This document shows, in pieces, positions 49,591-58,971 of a DNA stretch of 64,000 bases. How positions within the stretch are numbered: position 1 is the first letter of the stretch; every line of letters begins with the position of its first letter. The position numbers and the translations under genes are program-made. A model generated the notes under the pieces. That model did no database searches and was not told the origin of the DNA. It was given only the letters and a program-made list of their open reading frames with translations. The DNA comes from Hyphomicrobiaceae bacterium (GTDB taxonomy: Bacteria > Pseudomonadota > Alphaproteobacteria > Rhizobiales > Hyphomicrobiaceae): positions 1-64,000 of the forward strand of contig JAGRKV010000076.1 of NCBI GenBank assembly GCA_020442165.1. The letters run 5' to 3'.

Positions 49591-49660
49591 CACCAGCCCG
49601 GCACTGGTGGGCGCTGCCGCAGCACAGCGTTTGGGTGCGGATAGGAGTGGGACTTGAAGT

Positions 49661-52600
49661 TCAAGCCTGCTTCAAGGTTCGCCTTGGGGCCAGCCAGCCT
49701 TGCGCCCGATCGAGGTAAAGATAGACCACCGGCGTCAGGTACAGTGTAATGAGCTGGGAGACCACGAGCCCGCCAACCACGGTTACGCCGAGCGGGACGC
49801 GGGCTTCGGCGCCGGCTCCATGTCCGAGAGCGATCGGCAAAGCGCCAGCGAGCGCGGCAAAGGTCGTCATCATGATGGGGCGGAATCGCAGCAGGCAAGC
49901 CTTGTAGATGGCGTCTGCCGGTTGCATCCCCTCCTCTCGCTGCGCGTTGATGGCAAAGTCGATCATCATGATTGCGTTCTTCTTGACGATGCCGACCAGC
50001 ATGATGATGCCGACGAAGGCATAGAGTGTCAGCGGCATGTCGAGCAGCGTCAACGCCAGCAGGGCGCCGAACCCCGCCGCGGGCAGGCCAGACAGGATGG
50101 TCAGCGGGTGGATGAAACTCTCATAAAGAATGCCCAGTACGAGGTAGACGACCAGGATCGCCATCAACAGCAGGATGCCCATATTGGACAGCGACTCCTC
50201 GAAGGCTGCCGCAGTGCCGCCAAAGGACGTCGAGACCGTATCGGGCAGGCCAATCCTGCGTTCCATGTCGCGGATCTCATCAATCGCGGTGCCGAGTGAG
50301 GTGTTCGGATCAAGATTGAACGACAGCGTGACCGCTGGCAGCTGCCCCTGGTGATTGACCTGTTGAGGCGTGACTTGATCGGTGTCACGCATCACGGACG
50401 TCAAAGGTACAAGGGTGTTGTTGCTGGCGCGGACGTAGAGCTTCTTCAACCCGGCGACGCTGTTGCGGAACTCCGGGGTGATTTCGAGAATGACAGCATA
50501 CTGGCTCGACGACGTGTAGATGGTCGACACCTTGCGGGCTCCAAAAGCGGCGGCAAGCGCCGACTCGACCTGGCGGGCATCGACGCCGAGGGAGGCTGCG
50601 CGATCGCGATCGATTTCCAGCATGACAGCGGGGCTGCCGATCAGGAGATCACTGGTGACATCCTGGAAGCCCGGCAGCTTGCTCATCTCCTCCTGCATCT
50701 TTTCCGACCAGTCGTAGAGCGTCGTCAGGTCGAGATCCTGCAGCGTGTACTGGTAGTCGGCATTCGAAAGTCGGCCGCCAACGCGGATGGCGGGCGGATT
50801 GAGCACGAACACCTGTATGCCGGGAACAGAGTTGAGCCTCTTGCGCAGCTTCTGGACGATCTCACTGATGTCCTGATCTGGCCGCTCATTGCGCGACTTC
50901 AGGGTCAGAAGCATCAGGCCTTCATTGTTCTTGGAGCTCGATCCCGCTGCCCCGGCGCGTGACATGACCGCGGCGATATTGGGATCTTCAGCCGCCAGTT
51001 TAGCCACGCGCGACTGATAACCCAGCAGTGCTTCATACGAGGCATCGATGGCCGTTCGTGTCCGCGCCAGCAACCGCCCGGTGTCCTCGGGTGGCAGGAA
51101 GTCCTTCTGAACATTCTGGAACAGGAAATATGTGCCGGCGATGGTCGCAATGAACGAGAACATTACAAGCGGCTGATGGCGCAGACACCATTGCAGCGAT
51201 TTGTCGTAGAGCCAGAGCATCCCATCGAACGCCTTTTCGCTCATGTGATAGGCCCGGCCATGTGTTTCGTGCGTGGCCTTGAGCATGCGGCTGCACAGCA
51301 TCGGCGTGAGTGTCAGCGAGACCAGCCCTGATACGAGGATCGCTGCCGTAATGGTGATAGCGAACTCGCTCAAGAGACGGCCAATCATGCCGCCCATGAA
51401 GATGATGGGAATGAAGACCGCCACCAGTGAGATGGTCATCGAGATGATGGTAAAGCCGATCTCGCGGGAGCCCGTGATCGCGGCTTCGACCATGCCGAGG
51501 CCCTTTTCGCGATATCTGACGATGTTCTCAAGCATGACGATGGCATCGTCGACGACGAATCCGACCGCCAGTGTCAGAGCCATCAACGAGAGATTATTGA
51601 GGCTGAAACCGAGGACGTGCATCGCGGCGAATGTGCCGATGATGGAGATCGGCAATGCGATGGAGGCAATCAGCGTCGCTGTCAGGTTGCGCAGGAAGAG
51701 GAAGATGACGAGGACGACGAGTGCCGCCGCCAGCATCAACGTGAATTGCACCTCGCCAATCGATGCGCGAATGCCCTTTGACCGGTCGTACATCACTTCA
51801 AAAGTTATGGCGCCAGGGAGCTGCGACCTGATCTGCGGGAGAATCCGGTTGATCTCGTCGACGATCCTGACGGTATTCGAACCGGGCTGGCGGTAGATCG
51901 CCATCAGCATGCCCTGCTCGTTGCCGAACCATGTGGAAACCTTGTCCTGCTCGACGTTGTCAATTGCCCGGCCGAGGTCGGATATGCGAACCGGCGCGCC
52001 GTTGCGGTAGGCGACAACGATGTCATCATAGTCGCGGGCATTGCCGATCTTGCCGCTTGTCCTGATCGAGATTTCCTTATCAGGGCCGCTCAGCGAGCCT
52101 GTCGGCAGGTTCGTGTTCGACGCCTTGACCGCGCGTTCGACGTCATCGAGGCTGATATTCTTGGTGACGAGGCGATCGGGATCGATCTGCACACGCACGG
52201 CAAACTTCTGCTGACCCCAGAACTGGATCTGCGCGACCCCCTCGATTGCCGACATGCGCTGCTGCAATACGGTTTCGGCGTAGTCGTTGAGCGTCGATAT
52301 CGGCAGGGAAGCAGACGACAGGCGCATGTAGTAGATGGCGAAATCAGCCGGGTTGCGCTTGCGGAAGCTTGGCGCCTCGGTCATCTCGTCGGGCAATTTT
52401 CTTTGCACCGCTGACAGCGAGGACTGCACGTCGAGGGCTGCTGCATCGATGTCGCGATCGAGATTGAACTCCAGCGTGATGCGCGTCGAGCCTTGCGTGC
52501 TCACCGACGTCATCGCCTTGATCCCAGCAACCTGTGAGAGCTGGTTTTCGATAGGCGTGGCGACCGCCGATGCCATGGTCTCGGGATTTGCACCCGACAG

Positions 52601-52750
52601 GTTGGCGGATATCTCGATCGTCGGGAAGTCGACGTTCGGCAGCTCGGCGACGGGAAGCGCGCGATAGGCGATGAGGCCAAAGATGAGGATGCCCGCCATT
52701 ACCAACGTGGTCATGACCGGCCGCTTGATGCAAAGGCCCGCGAGATTCAC
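49661..52750 (-). CDS. RND multidrug efflux permease (AcrB/MdtB type)
   Basis: An inner-membrane proton-drug antiporter of the HAE1 family. The 1029-residue protein has 12 helices in two repeats, an N-terminal start MNLAGLCIKRPV, the proton-relay Asp pair D401-D402 in GFVVDDAIVML, and two large periplasmic loops. Its start overlaps the adaptor stop by 4 bases. No outer-membrane TolC gene is adjacent. Closest by appearance are MdtB/MuxB-like pumps. Confidence 0.94.
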   Translation of the reverse strand: MNLAGLCIKRPVMTTLVMAGILIFGLIAYRALPVAELPNVDFPTIEISANLSGANPETMASAVATPIENQLSQVAGIKAMTSVSTQGSTRITLEFNLDRDIDAAALDVQSSLSAVQRKLPDEMTEAPSFRKRNPADFAIYYMRLSSASLPISTLNDYAETVLQQRMSAIEGVAQIQFWGQQKFAVRVQIDPDRLVTKNISLDDVERAVKASNTNLPTGSLSGPDKEISIRTSGKIGNARDYDDIVVAYRNGAPVRISDLGRAIDNVEQDKVSTWFGNEQGMLMAIYRQPGSNTVRIVDEINRILPQIRSQLPGAITFEVMYDRSKGIRASIGEVQFTLMLAAALVVLVIFLFLRNLTATLIASIALPISIIGTFAAMHVLGFSLNNLSLMALTLAVGFVVDDAIVMLENIVRYREKGLGMVEAAITGSREIGFTIISMTISLVAVFIPIIFMGGMIGRLLSEFAITITAAILVSGLVSLTLTPMLCSRMLKATHETHGRAYHMSEKAFDGMLWLYDKSLQWCLRHQPLVMFSFIATIAGTYFLFQNVQKDFLPPEDTGRLLARTRTAIDASYEALLGYQSRVAKLAAEDPNIAAVMSRAGAAGSSSKNNEGLMLLTLKSRNERPDQDISEIVQKLRKRLNSVPGIQVFVLNPPAIRVGGRLSNADYQYTLQDLDLTTLYDWSEKMQEEMSKLPGFQDVTSDLLIGSPAVMLEIDRDRAASLGVDARQVESALAAAFGARKVSTIYTSSSQYAVILEITPEFRNSVAGLKKLYVRASNNTLVPLTSVMRDTDQVTPQQVNHQGQLPAVTLSFNLDPNTSLGTAIDEIRDMERRIGLPDTVSTSFGGTAAAFEESLSNMGILLLMAILVVYLVLGILYESFIHPLTILSGLPAAGFGALLALTLLDMPLTLYAFVGIIMLVGIVKKNAIMMIDFAINAQREEGMQPADAIYKACLLRFRPIMMTTFAALAGALPIALGHGAGAEARVPLGVTVVGGLVVSQLITLYLTPVVYLYLDRAQGWLAPRRTLKQA

Positions 52751-53928
52751 GACTGCACCTTCTTGCGCGGTTCGGATTTCGAGTCAGCGTCGATCGGTTT
52801 CACCCGCGCGCCGGAAAAGAGGCGCAGCTGTCCGTCGGTCACGATGGTTTCGCCGGAGTTGAGACCGCTGGTGACGACGGTCTCCGATCCAATGGTCGGG
52901 CCGACCTCGATGCGGCGGAGTTCAACCGTGCCATCAGATTTCAGCACCCAGGCGTAACGCCCTTTCTGATTCATCTGGATGGCCCTGGCCGGCGCCACCA
53001 CCGCCTGCTGGAGCACCTGCAACGTCACACTGGCGCGCGCAAACTGGCCGGGAATGAGCTTTCCATCCTTGTTGGCGAAGGAGGCCATCACCTGGATCGT
53101 GCCGGTGGCCGTGTCGACAACATTGTTGATGAAGGACAGCCGGCCGCGTTCGTCGATGTCCTGGCTGCCTTCGACGTCGACATTCACGTAAAGACCATCC
53201 TTGGAAGCAACGCGCTCGCGAAGGACGCCGAGATACTTTTCGGGCAGCGCGAAGGCGACATTGACAGGGCGCAACTGCGCGATAATCACCATCGGTTGCG
53301 TGTCATTGGCCTTGACCATGTTGCCCGGTGTCAGAAGCACCGTGCCGATGCGGCCGGAGATCGGTGCCTCGATCGTCGCGTAGCCAAGATTGAGGTTTGC
53401 CAGTTCAACGGCGGCCTGCGACGCCCGGATGGCGGCTTCGAGCGAGGCCAGGCTCGACTGCGCCTCCTCAAGCTTGGTTTGCGGAGAAATGCCTTTCTTG
53501 GCGAGCGTGGTATAGCGCTCGACGTCGGACTTTGCTTTTTCAAGATTGGCTTTGTCGCGCGCAAGGTTGGCTTCCGCCTCGTGCAGCTGGGCATAAAGTG
53601 GGCGGTCGTCGAGCCGGAACAGGAGATCGCCCTTCTCGACAAGCTGGCCATCCTTCACAGCCGACTGCATCACCTGCCCATCGATGCGCGACTTGATCTC
53701 TACGGTCGAGATGGCGCGCACATTGCCGACGCCCTCGACGATGACGGGAAAATCCCGCTGGGTTACCGTTGCAATCCGAACAGGTGCGGCCGGCCGCTGC
53801 TTTTCCCCTGGTTCCGCTGCGACCATGCCCAGCTTCTTGTCCACCCAGACGTGGAACGCTTCATCGCTGCGATAGTAGGCATAACCGCCGGCAACGAGAC
53901 AGATGGCTGCAATTATGAACAGGCGCAT
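52747..53928 (-). CDS. RND efflux membrane-fusion (adaptor) protein
   Basis: The periplasmic adaptor that links the pump to an outer-membrane channel. From the ATG at 53928 it has 393 residues, an N-terminal membrane segment (MRLFIIAAICLVAGGYAYY), lipoyl-type halves (VEIKSRIDGQV, YATIEAPISGRIGTVL), a long coiled-coil hairpin (ARDKANLEKAKSDVERYTTLAKK) and beta-barrel domains. An in-frame ATG at 53943 is another possible start. It precedes the pump in the operon. Confidence 0.92.
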   Translation of the reverse strand: MRLFIIAAICLVAGGYAYYRSDEAFHVWVDKKLGMVAAEPGEKQRPAAPVRIATVTQRDFPVIVEGVGNVRAISTVEIKSRIDGQVMQSAVKDGQLVEKGDLLFRLDDRPLYAQLHEAEANLARDKANLEKAKSDVERYTTLAKKGISPQTKLEEAQSSLASLEAAIRASQAAVELANLNLGYATIEAPISGRIGTVLLTPGNMVKANDTQPMVIIAQLRPVNVAFALPEKYLGVLRERVASKDGLYVNVDVEGSQDIDERGRLSFINNVVDTATGTIQVMASFANKDGKLIPGQFARASVTLQVLQQAVVAPARAIQMNQKGRYAWVLKSDGTVELRRIEVGPTIGSETVVTSGLNSGETIVTDGQLRLFSGARVKPIDADSKSEPRKKVQS

Positions 53929-54384
53929 GGTTGATCCCGGCATCGCAAAGCTTCGTTTCAGGCCATCTGGATTGGCCAATGTATACCAGTTCAACCCCTC
54001 CCTGGGGCATATTTGAGGTGTTGGGGCTAACTCGCGGCCACCATGCTCGATAACGCCCGTGCGCATGATAACGTTGCAGCCTCCCGCATTCCGTCAGCCA
54101 CGCCCCTGTCATTTGTCCGCTTGCGTTCGATTTTGCAGTTCGAACAAGGCGCCTGCCCCTGAAACGCTCGTGTGTCCCAGCTCACTTTCCCCATTTACGA
54201 GACGCATTCTCGATCCTGCCCAAACGCATTGAGTTGCATCGACCTCATTTGTGACATGGTGCGACCTTGGACCGGCTGGCACATGGGCGATGCGTCGGGT
54301 TGCATAACGCCGCCAACCTCGGCAAATCCCAGCTTTGTGACACCATCCAGCATCAGGACACCGCCGAGCAGTGCGGTCCGCCGG
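53929..54384. other. Gene-free stretch between the efflux and LacI genes
   Basis: About 460 bases holding the efflux promoter and the end of the lacI-type transcript. Short frames in both directions are not convincing. No repeat or RNA gene is evident. Confidence 0.5.
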
Positions 54385-55416
54385 TCATACAGGCCCGGTT
54401 GACCCGCGCTCGACCAATTCGGCGTCGAACCGTTCCTCATACAAGGCGTTGGACGACGGCCATTCGATCATCTCAACCAGGATCTCGGCGGCGCGCTGGC
54501 CAATTCGCCGCGAGGGGATGCGGACCGTCGTCAGGCCCGGCTCGACTGCTGCCGATCCGCGGAAGTCGCCGATGCCGATGATGGACAATTCCTGAGGGAT
54601 CTTGATGTTCAACGAAATGGCGGCGAACAGCACGCCAAGCGCGATGACGTCGTTGCCTGAAAAAATGGCGGTCGGGCGATTGCGTGCCTTCAACGCCTCG
54701 ACCGCAATGGCTTTTGCGGCATCAACGTCATAGGGGCAAACGATACGCCGCTCAGCCGGCACCTTGACGCCGCGCTCCGACATCGCGGTAAGCGCGCCCA
54801 TCCGCCGATCCGCGGCACGGTCGTTCATGCGGGGCTCTGCAAACAGGAACAGGATATCGCGATGCCCAAGATCGAGAAGATGCTCGGTTGCCAGCCGGCC
54901 GACTTCACGATTGTCGACGCCGACACATGGGAGCAGCTGGCGCTGACGGAAATTCCAAACAAGAATTGCCGGCACGCCGCGCCGGTTCACGAGTTCGAAC
55001 GTGGCGTCTTCGTGTTTGATGCCGACCAGCGCCAATGCATCGACACGGTGCTCGATCAAAGATTCCACCAGGACGGCTTCACGTGCGAGATCATAGCCGT
55101 GGGCCGCCATCAACATCGTGCGGACGTTACGTGACAGCGCGGTTGAAAACGCCTGTGTCAGTTCAGCAAAAATTGCGTTGTCGAGCGTCGGGACAATGAG
55201 GCCGATCGTGCCGGTGGCGCCCCGGTTCAGACTGCGGGCGGTGGCGTTTGGCACGTAGCCAAGCGCCTGGACCGCCGCCTCGATGCGCTTTCTCGCGTCA
55301 TAGCTGACGATGTCGGGCTGGTTGAAAAAGCGCGAAACGGTGGCCGGCGAGACTTTCGCCTGCCGGGCGACATCGACAATTCCCGGAACCGACTTACGCA
55401 GTAATTTTCGGCTCAT
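54385..55416 (-). CDS. LacI-family transcriptional regulator of the sulfoacetate cluster
   Basis: The 343-residue protein has the LacI helix-turn-helix and hinge (IVDVARQAKVSPATVSRFFN) at its N-terminus, then a periplasmic-binding-like ligand domain (GLIVPTLDNAIFAELTQAF). The start at 55416 has AAGGG 9 bases upstream. It is divergent from tctC, and a LacI-type palindrome lies at 55469-55482 between them, so it probably represses one or both sides. The inducer might be sulfoacetate or a derivative; this is inferred from position. Confidence 0.9.
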   Translation of the reverse strand: MSRKLLRKSVPGIVDVARQAKVSPATVSRFFNQPDIVSYDARKRIEAAVQALGYVPNATARSLNRGATGTIGLIVPTLDNAIFAELTQAFSTALSRNVRTMLMAAHGYDLAREAVLVESLIEHRVDALALVGIKHEDATFELVNRRGVPAILVWNFRQRQLLPCVGVDNREVGRLATEHLLDLGHRDILFLFAEPRMNDRAADRRMGALTAMSERGVKVPAERRIVCPYDVDAAKAIAVEALKARNRPTAIFSGNDVIALGVLFAAISLNIKIPQELSIIGIGDFRGSAAVEPGLTTVRIPSRRIGQRAAEILVEMIEWPSSNALYEERFDAELVERGSTGPV

Positions 55417-55468
55417 CCCGTTTGACCCTTGTTGCACTGCGAAGAAGAATTCTGCACCATTCGCCTTA

Positions 55469-55482
55469 TGAAAACGTTTGCA
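55469..55482. promoter_or_regulatory. Likely LacI-type operator
   Basis: TGAAAACGTTTGCA is a near-perfect palindrome around the central CG step, matching the general LacI/PurR-type operator (TGxAAACGTTTxCA). It lies 53 bases before the LacI start and about 205 bases before tctC, in the divergent gap. Confidence 0.7.
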
Positions 55483-55688
55483 GAAATATTTTCATTTGTT
55501 ACCCCTGTTGTCCAGGCTGACGTGAAACAACCCCGCTCAGCCGGAATTCAACGGTGCTGGAGCCGCCCCATGAACGCTGCTCCATCGTGTTCAACCGCAG
55601 CTTCAGCGCAGCAAAAATGGCCTTCCCCTTGCCGGGAATAAGGCTTCAGCCGAAAAGACGGCAGCGCCTAACGTGGAGGAAACGGAAA

Positions 55689-56696
55689 ATGACAGTCTTG
55701 TCGAGGCGGGCCGCACATGCGCTATCCGCCGTTGCCATGTCCATTCTGGCGACTGGCCTTTCGATGCCGGCGGCGGCCCAAGATAAATATCCCTCCCGCC
55801 CGGTCGACGTGATCGTGACGTTCGGTCCTGGTGGCGGTGCCGACCTCATGGGCCGCAAGTTCTCGCAGCTTGCCGAGCCCATCCTGGGTGTGGCCATGCC
55901 GGTCGCCAATGTTTCGGGAGCCTCGGGCAATGCTGGCCTTACGCGCCTGCTCACCGACGCGCCCGACGGATATTCAGTCGCGACACTGATTGCGCTTTCG
56001 GTTTCGGCATGGGCAGCAGGAATTGGCAACCACAACCCTGACGAGTTTGCATACGTCGGAATGATGCAGAGTTCGCCGTCGATGCTGTTCGTCAACAAGG
56101 ACAGCCCATTCAAGACATTCAAGGACCTTGAGGAATACGCGAAGGCCAACCCGGGCAAGCTGCGTTGTGCAACATCGGGCTTCGGCACGATGGACGACAT
56201 CACGTTGAAGTATCTTGGCACGAAGGGCATCAAGATCGTCAATGTTCCGTTTGGCAAGCCTGCCGAGCGCTACGCTTCCGCAGTGGGTGGACACACTGAC
56301 ATGATCTATGAGGAACCAGGCGACGTCGCGCAGTTCCTCAAGTCCGGCGACCTGCATCCGATCGTTGTGTTCGACGATGCCCGACACGATGCCTTCAAGG
56401 ATGTCGTGACCTCCAAGGAGCTTGGCCTCGACATCAACGATCTCCCCAACTTCCGCACCATTGCGGTGTCGGCCAAGACAAATCCTGCCCAGGTAGCAGC
56501 GCTGGCGGGCGCGGCGGCGAAGGTTCTCGCTTCGCCGGAGTGGAAGGAGTTCTGTGCTGGCACGTATACCTGCACGAAGCCGCTCTCACCGGAAGAAACC
56601 AAGGCGACCGTCGTGAAATTCCACAAGACGGTACAGTCCTATCTGGAAAAATTCCCGACGACCGCTGAAGAAAAAGCTTCCGCCAGTAAGAAGTGA
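55689..56696 (+). CDS. TctC-family substrate-binding protein
   Basis: Periplasmic binding subunit of a tripartite tricarboxylate-type transporter. The 335-residue protein has a signal peptide ending MPAAAQD, then YPSRPVDVIVTFGPGGGAD, the standard TctC opening, and NVSGASGNAGL in the ligand loop. GGAGGAAA lies about 8 bases upstream of the ATG. It is the first gene of the operon. The ligand, sulfoacetate, is inferred from the downstream enzymes. Confidence 0.93.
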   Translation: MTVLSRRAAHALSAVAMSILATGLSMPAAAQDKYPSRPVDVIVTFGPGGGADLMGRKFSQLAEPILGVAMPVANVSGASGNAGLTRLLTDAPDGYSVATLIALSVSAWAAGIGNHNPDEFAYVGMMQSSPSMLFVNKDSPFKTFKDLEEYAKANPGKLRCATSGFGTMDDITLKYLGTKGIKIVNVPFGKPAERYASAVGGHTDMIYEEPGDVAQFLKSGDLHPIVVFDDARHDAFKDVVTSKELGLDINDLPNFRTIAVSAKTNPAQVAALAGAAAKVLASPEWKEFCAGTYTCTKPLSPEETKATVVKFHKTVQSYLEKFPTTAEEKASASKK

Positions 56697-56711
56697 CCTT
56701 CGGGCCGACTT

Positions 56712-56739
56712 GGCGCCGCGCGGGCAATCACGCGGCGCC
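56712..56739 (+). promoter_or_regulatory. Strong hairpin between tctC and tctB
   Basis: GGCGCCGCG (56712-56720) pairs perfectly with CGCGGCGCC (56731-56739) around a 10-base loop, about 15 bases after the tctC stop. There is no T run, so it more likely protects the tctC message or reduces expression of the downstream genes than terminates transcription fully. Confidence 0.7.
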
Positions 56740-56847
56740 TCCACTGCTCCATGAGCACAAGCACACGCCGGCTATCATCGATGCGCGTTTCCGGCGCAGG
56801 CCGGAGTGTGTTTACGCAGCAAATGCCAGCTGAACAGAACCAGATTG

Positions 56848-57390
56848 ATGACCGAGTCAAAGCGCTACATCAGGATCGGGTTCCCATTGGGGATTATGGC
56901 CCTTTGCGCGTTCCTTTGGACGCACATAACCCGAAACGGTGCAGCGCTGGATGCCGTACCGAGCGCGGTGGGACCTGGAGGCTGGCCGCGCGCCATGCTG
57001 ATCGGACTTGCCCTGTTTGCTGTTCTTGCCCTCGCGAGCGAGCTTCTGGAGTGGCGCCGCAGCATCCGGCGGGGTGATGCACCTCCCGCAGCCGGAAGCG
57101 AGAAGAGCAACGGTAGTGAGTTGGTCGCACTTGCAGGAATTGGCATCATCCTCGCGTATGGGTTCTTGATCCCCTACCTGGGCTTTGCATTCGCGACCGT
57201 GGCCTTCGTCGCCGTGTGGTGCGTGATGGGCCGCATACGCTCGTGGGTCACGATTGCCGCTGTCTCGGTGCTCGGCACGCTGCTGCTTCTCTACATGTTC
57301 GTTGCACTGGCAAAGATGCCGCTCAATCGCGGCGTTGAACCAATCAATGGCTGGACGATAGCGCTTTACCGTCTGCTTCGGATCTATTGA
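56848..57390 (+). CDS. TctB-family small membrane subunit
   Basis: Small membrane component of the tripartite transporter. The 180-residue protein has four membrane helices and the family features GPGGWPRAMLIGL and PINGWTIALYRLL. The ATG at 56848 was chosen since the residues before it in the open frame are not TctB-like. It is followed by tctA 12 bases later. Confidence 0.88.
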   Translation: MTESKRYIRIGFPLGIMALCAFLWTHITRNGAALDAVPSAVGPGGWPRAMLIGLALFAVLALASELLEWRRSIRRGDAPPAAGSEKSNGSELVALAGIGIILAYGFLIPYLGFAFATVAFVAVWCVMGRIRSWVTIAAVSVLGTLLLLYMFVALAKMPLNRGVEPINGWTIALYRLLRIY

Positions 57391-57402
57391 GGGAGACGCG
57401 AG

Positions 57403-58929
57403 ATGGATCTGTTGTCACTATTCTGGAGCGGTGTTGTCGGGGCGTTTCAGCCACACAACTTCATCATCCTCGTCACTGGCCTCATGGTCGGAACAATCGC
57501 CGGTGCCTTGCCTGGGATCTCGTTCGTCAATGCCATGGCGATGGCGCTGCCGTTCACCTACGTGATGGAGCCCACAACGGCGATGTGCTTCCTTGGCGGC
57601 ATCTACGTGGGCGGCGTCTTCGGCGGCTCCATCTCGTCGATACTTATCAATATTCCCGGCACGCCGGCATCGCTTCCTGCGTGCTGGGATGGGTATCCCA
57701 TGACCGAGAAGGGGCTGTCGACGCGCGCCTTGCGTATTGCGATCACAGCATCGGCGACTGGGGGCTTCATTTCAGCAATCCTGCTCGCGGTTGCCTCCCC
57801 GCCGTTTGCGGCTTTTGCCTTGAAATTCGACCAGCCGGAGTTCTTTGCAGCCACCATCCTCGGCCTCGCCAGTGTCGTAGCAATCGCCAAGGACATGCCG
57901 GTACTGAGCGCATTGTCGATGTTTCTCGGGCTGCTCATTGGCACGATCGGCATTGATCCATTGTACGGCATCCCACGGTTCACATTCGGCGTCTCGGAAA
58001 TCGAAAGCGGCATCAACTTCACTGTCGTGATGATCGGCCTGTTCGCGATCGGCGAGGTCATCGATCTGCTCGTCAAGCATGTCGATCTAAAGCGCACGTT
58101 CGCCCAGCAGCCCGGCAAGCAGATCACCTGGAAGGAGCTTTGGGGGCTGAAAGGGTCAATCCTGCGCGGCTCGGGACTGGGTGCCATGATCGGCACCATA
58201 CCGGGGGCGGGCGCTACTGTTGGCGCAGTCATCGCCTATGGCGTCGAACGCCAGGCATCAGGACGCGGAAAAGAGTTTGGCACTGGCGTCGAACAGGCCT
58301 TGGCCGCACCGGAAGCAGCGAAGAATGCCACGACCGGCGCAGCCATGATTCCACTGCTGACGCTCGGCATCCCGGGAAGTGCCGCGACGGCGATCATGCT
58401 GGCCGCGATGCTCATCCACGGCATCAGTCCCGGGCCACTACTGTTCCGCATGGACCCATCGCTGGTCTACACGATTTTCGTTTCGATGCTCGTCGCCAAC
58501 CTGCTGATGATCGTCGCTGCCGTGATCGTGGCACGAGGCTTTTCGACACTGATGCGCGTGCCTCCCGCGATCCTCGGCGCCTTCATCATCGTGCTGTCGG
58601 TGGTCGGTGCCTACGGCGTGCGCAACAACATCTTCGACGTCTACGTATGTCTCGTATTCGGCGTGCTCGGGTTCATCATGAAGCGGGCCAACTTCCCTTC
58701 GGCGCCGCTCGTTCTGGGCGTGATCCTGGGGCCGCTGGCGGAACGCTACTTCCTCACGTCGCTCGCGAACTACGAGGACAATTTCCTGATCTTCGTGCAG
58801 CGGCCGATTTCAGCAACCATCCTCGGCCTGGCCGCCGCCTTCGTCCTTTGGTCGCTCTATCCGACCATCAAGGCGGAGTTGGACCGGCGCCGTGGAGCTT
58901 CAACCCGCATTGTGAACACCCGTCCCTGA
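57403..58929 (+). CDS. TctA-family large membrane subunit
   Basis: Large permease subunit of the tripartite transporter. The 508-residue protein has about 11-12 helices and the two inverted motifs GTIAGALPGISFVNAMAMAL near the start and GTIPGAGATVGAVIAYGVE near residue 265. GGGAG lies before the ATG. The sauS-like gene follows 42 bases later. Confidence 0.94.
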   Translation: MDLLSLFWSGVVGAFQPHNFIILVTGLMVGTIAGALPGISFVNAMAMALPFTYVMEPTTAMCFLGGIYVGGVFGGSISSILINIPGTPASLPACWDGYPMTEKGLSTRALRIAITASATGGFISAILLAVASPPFAAFALKFDQPEFFAATILGLASVVAIAKDMPVLSALSMFLGLLIGTIGIDPLYGIPRFTFGVSEIESGINFTVVMIGLFAIGEVIDLLVKHVDLKRTFAQQPGKQITWKELWGLKGSILRGSGLGAMIGTIPGAGATVGAVIAYGVERQASGRGKEFGTGVEQALAAPEAAKNATTGAAMIPLLTLGIPGSAATAIMLAAMLIHGISPGPLLFRMDPSLVYTIFVSMLVANLLMIVAAVIVARGFSTLMRVPPAILGAFIIVLSVVGAYGVRNNIFDVYVCLVFGVLGFIMKRANFPSAPLVLGVILGPLAERYFLTSLANYEDNFLIFVQRPISATILGLAAAFVLWSLYPTIKAELDRRRGASTRIVNTRP

Positions 58930-58971
58930 AGCACATCCGCCAAGGGTCAAATCCAAACCTGGAGAAGGAAC

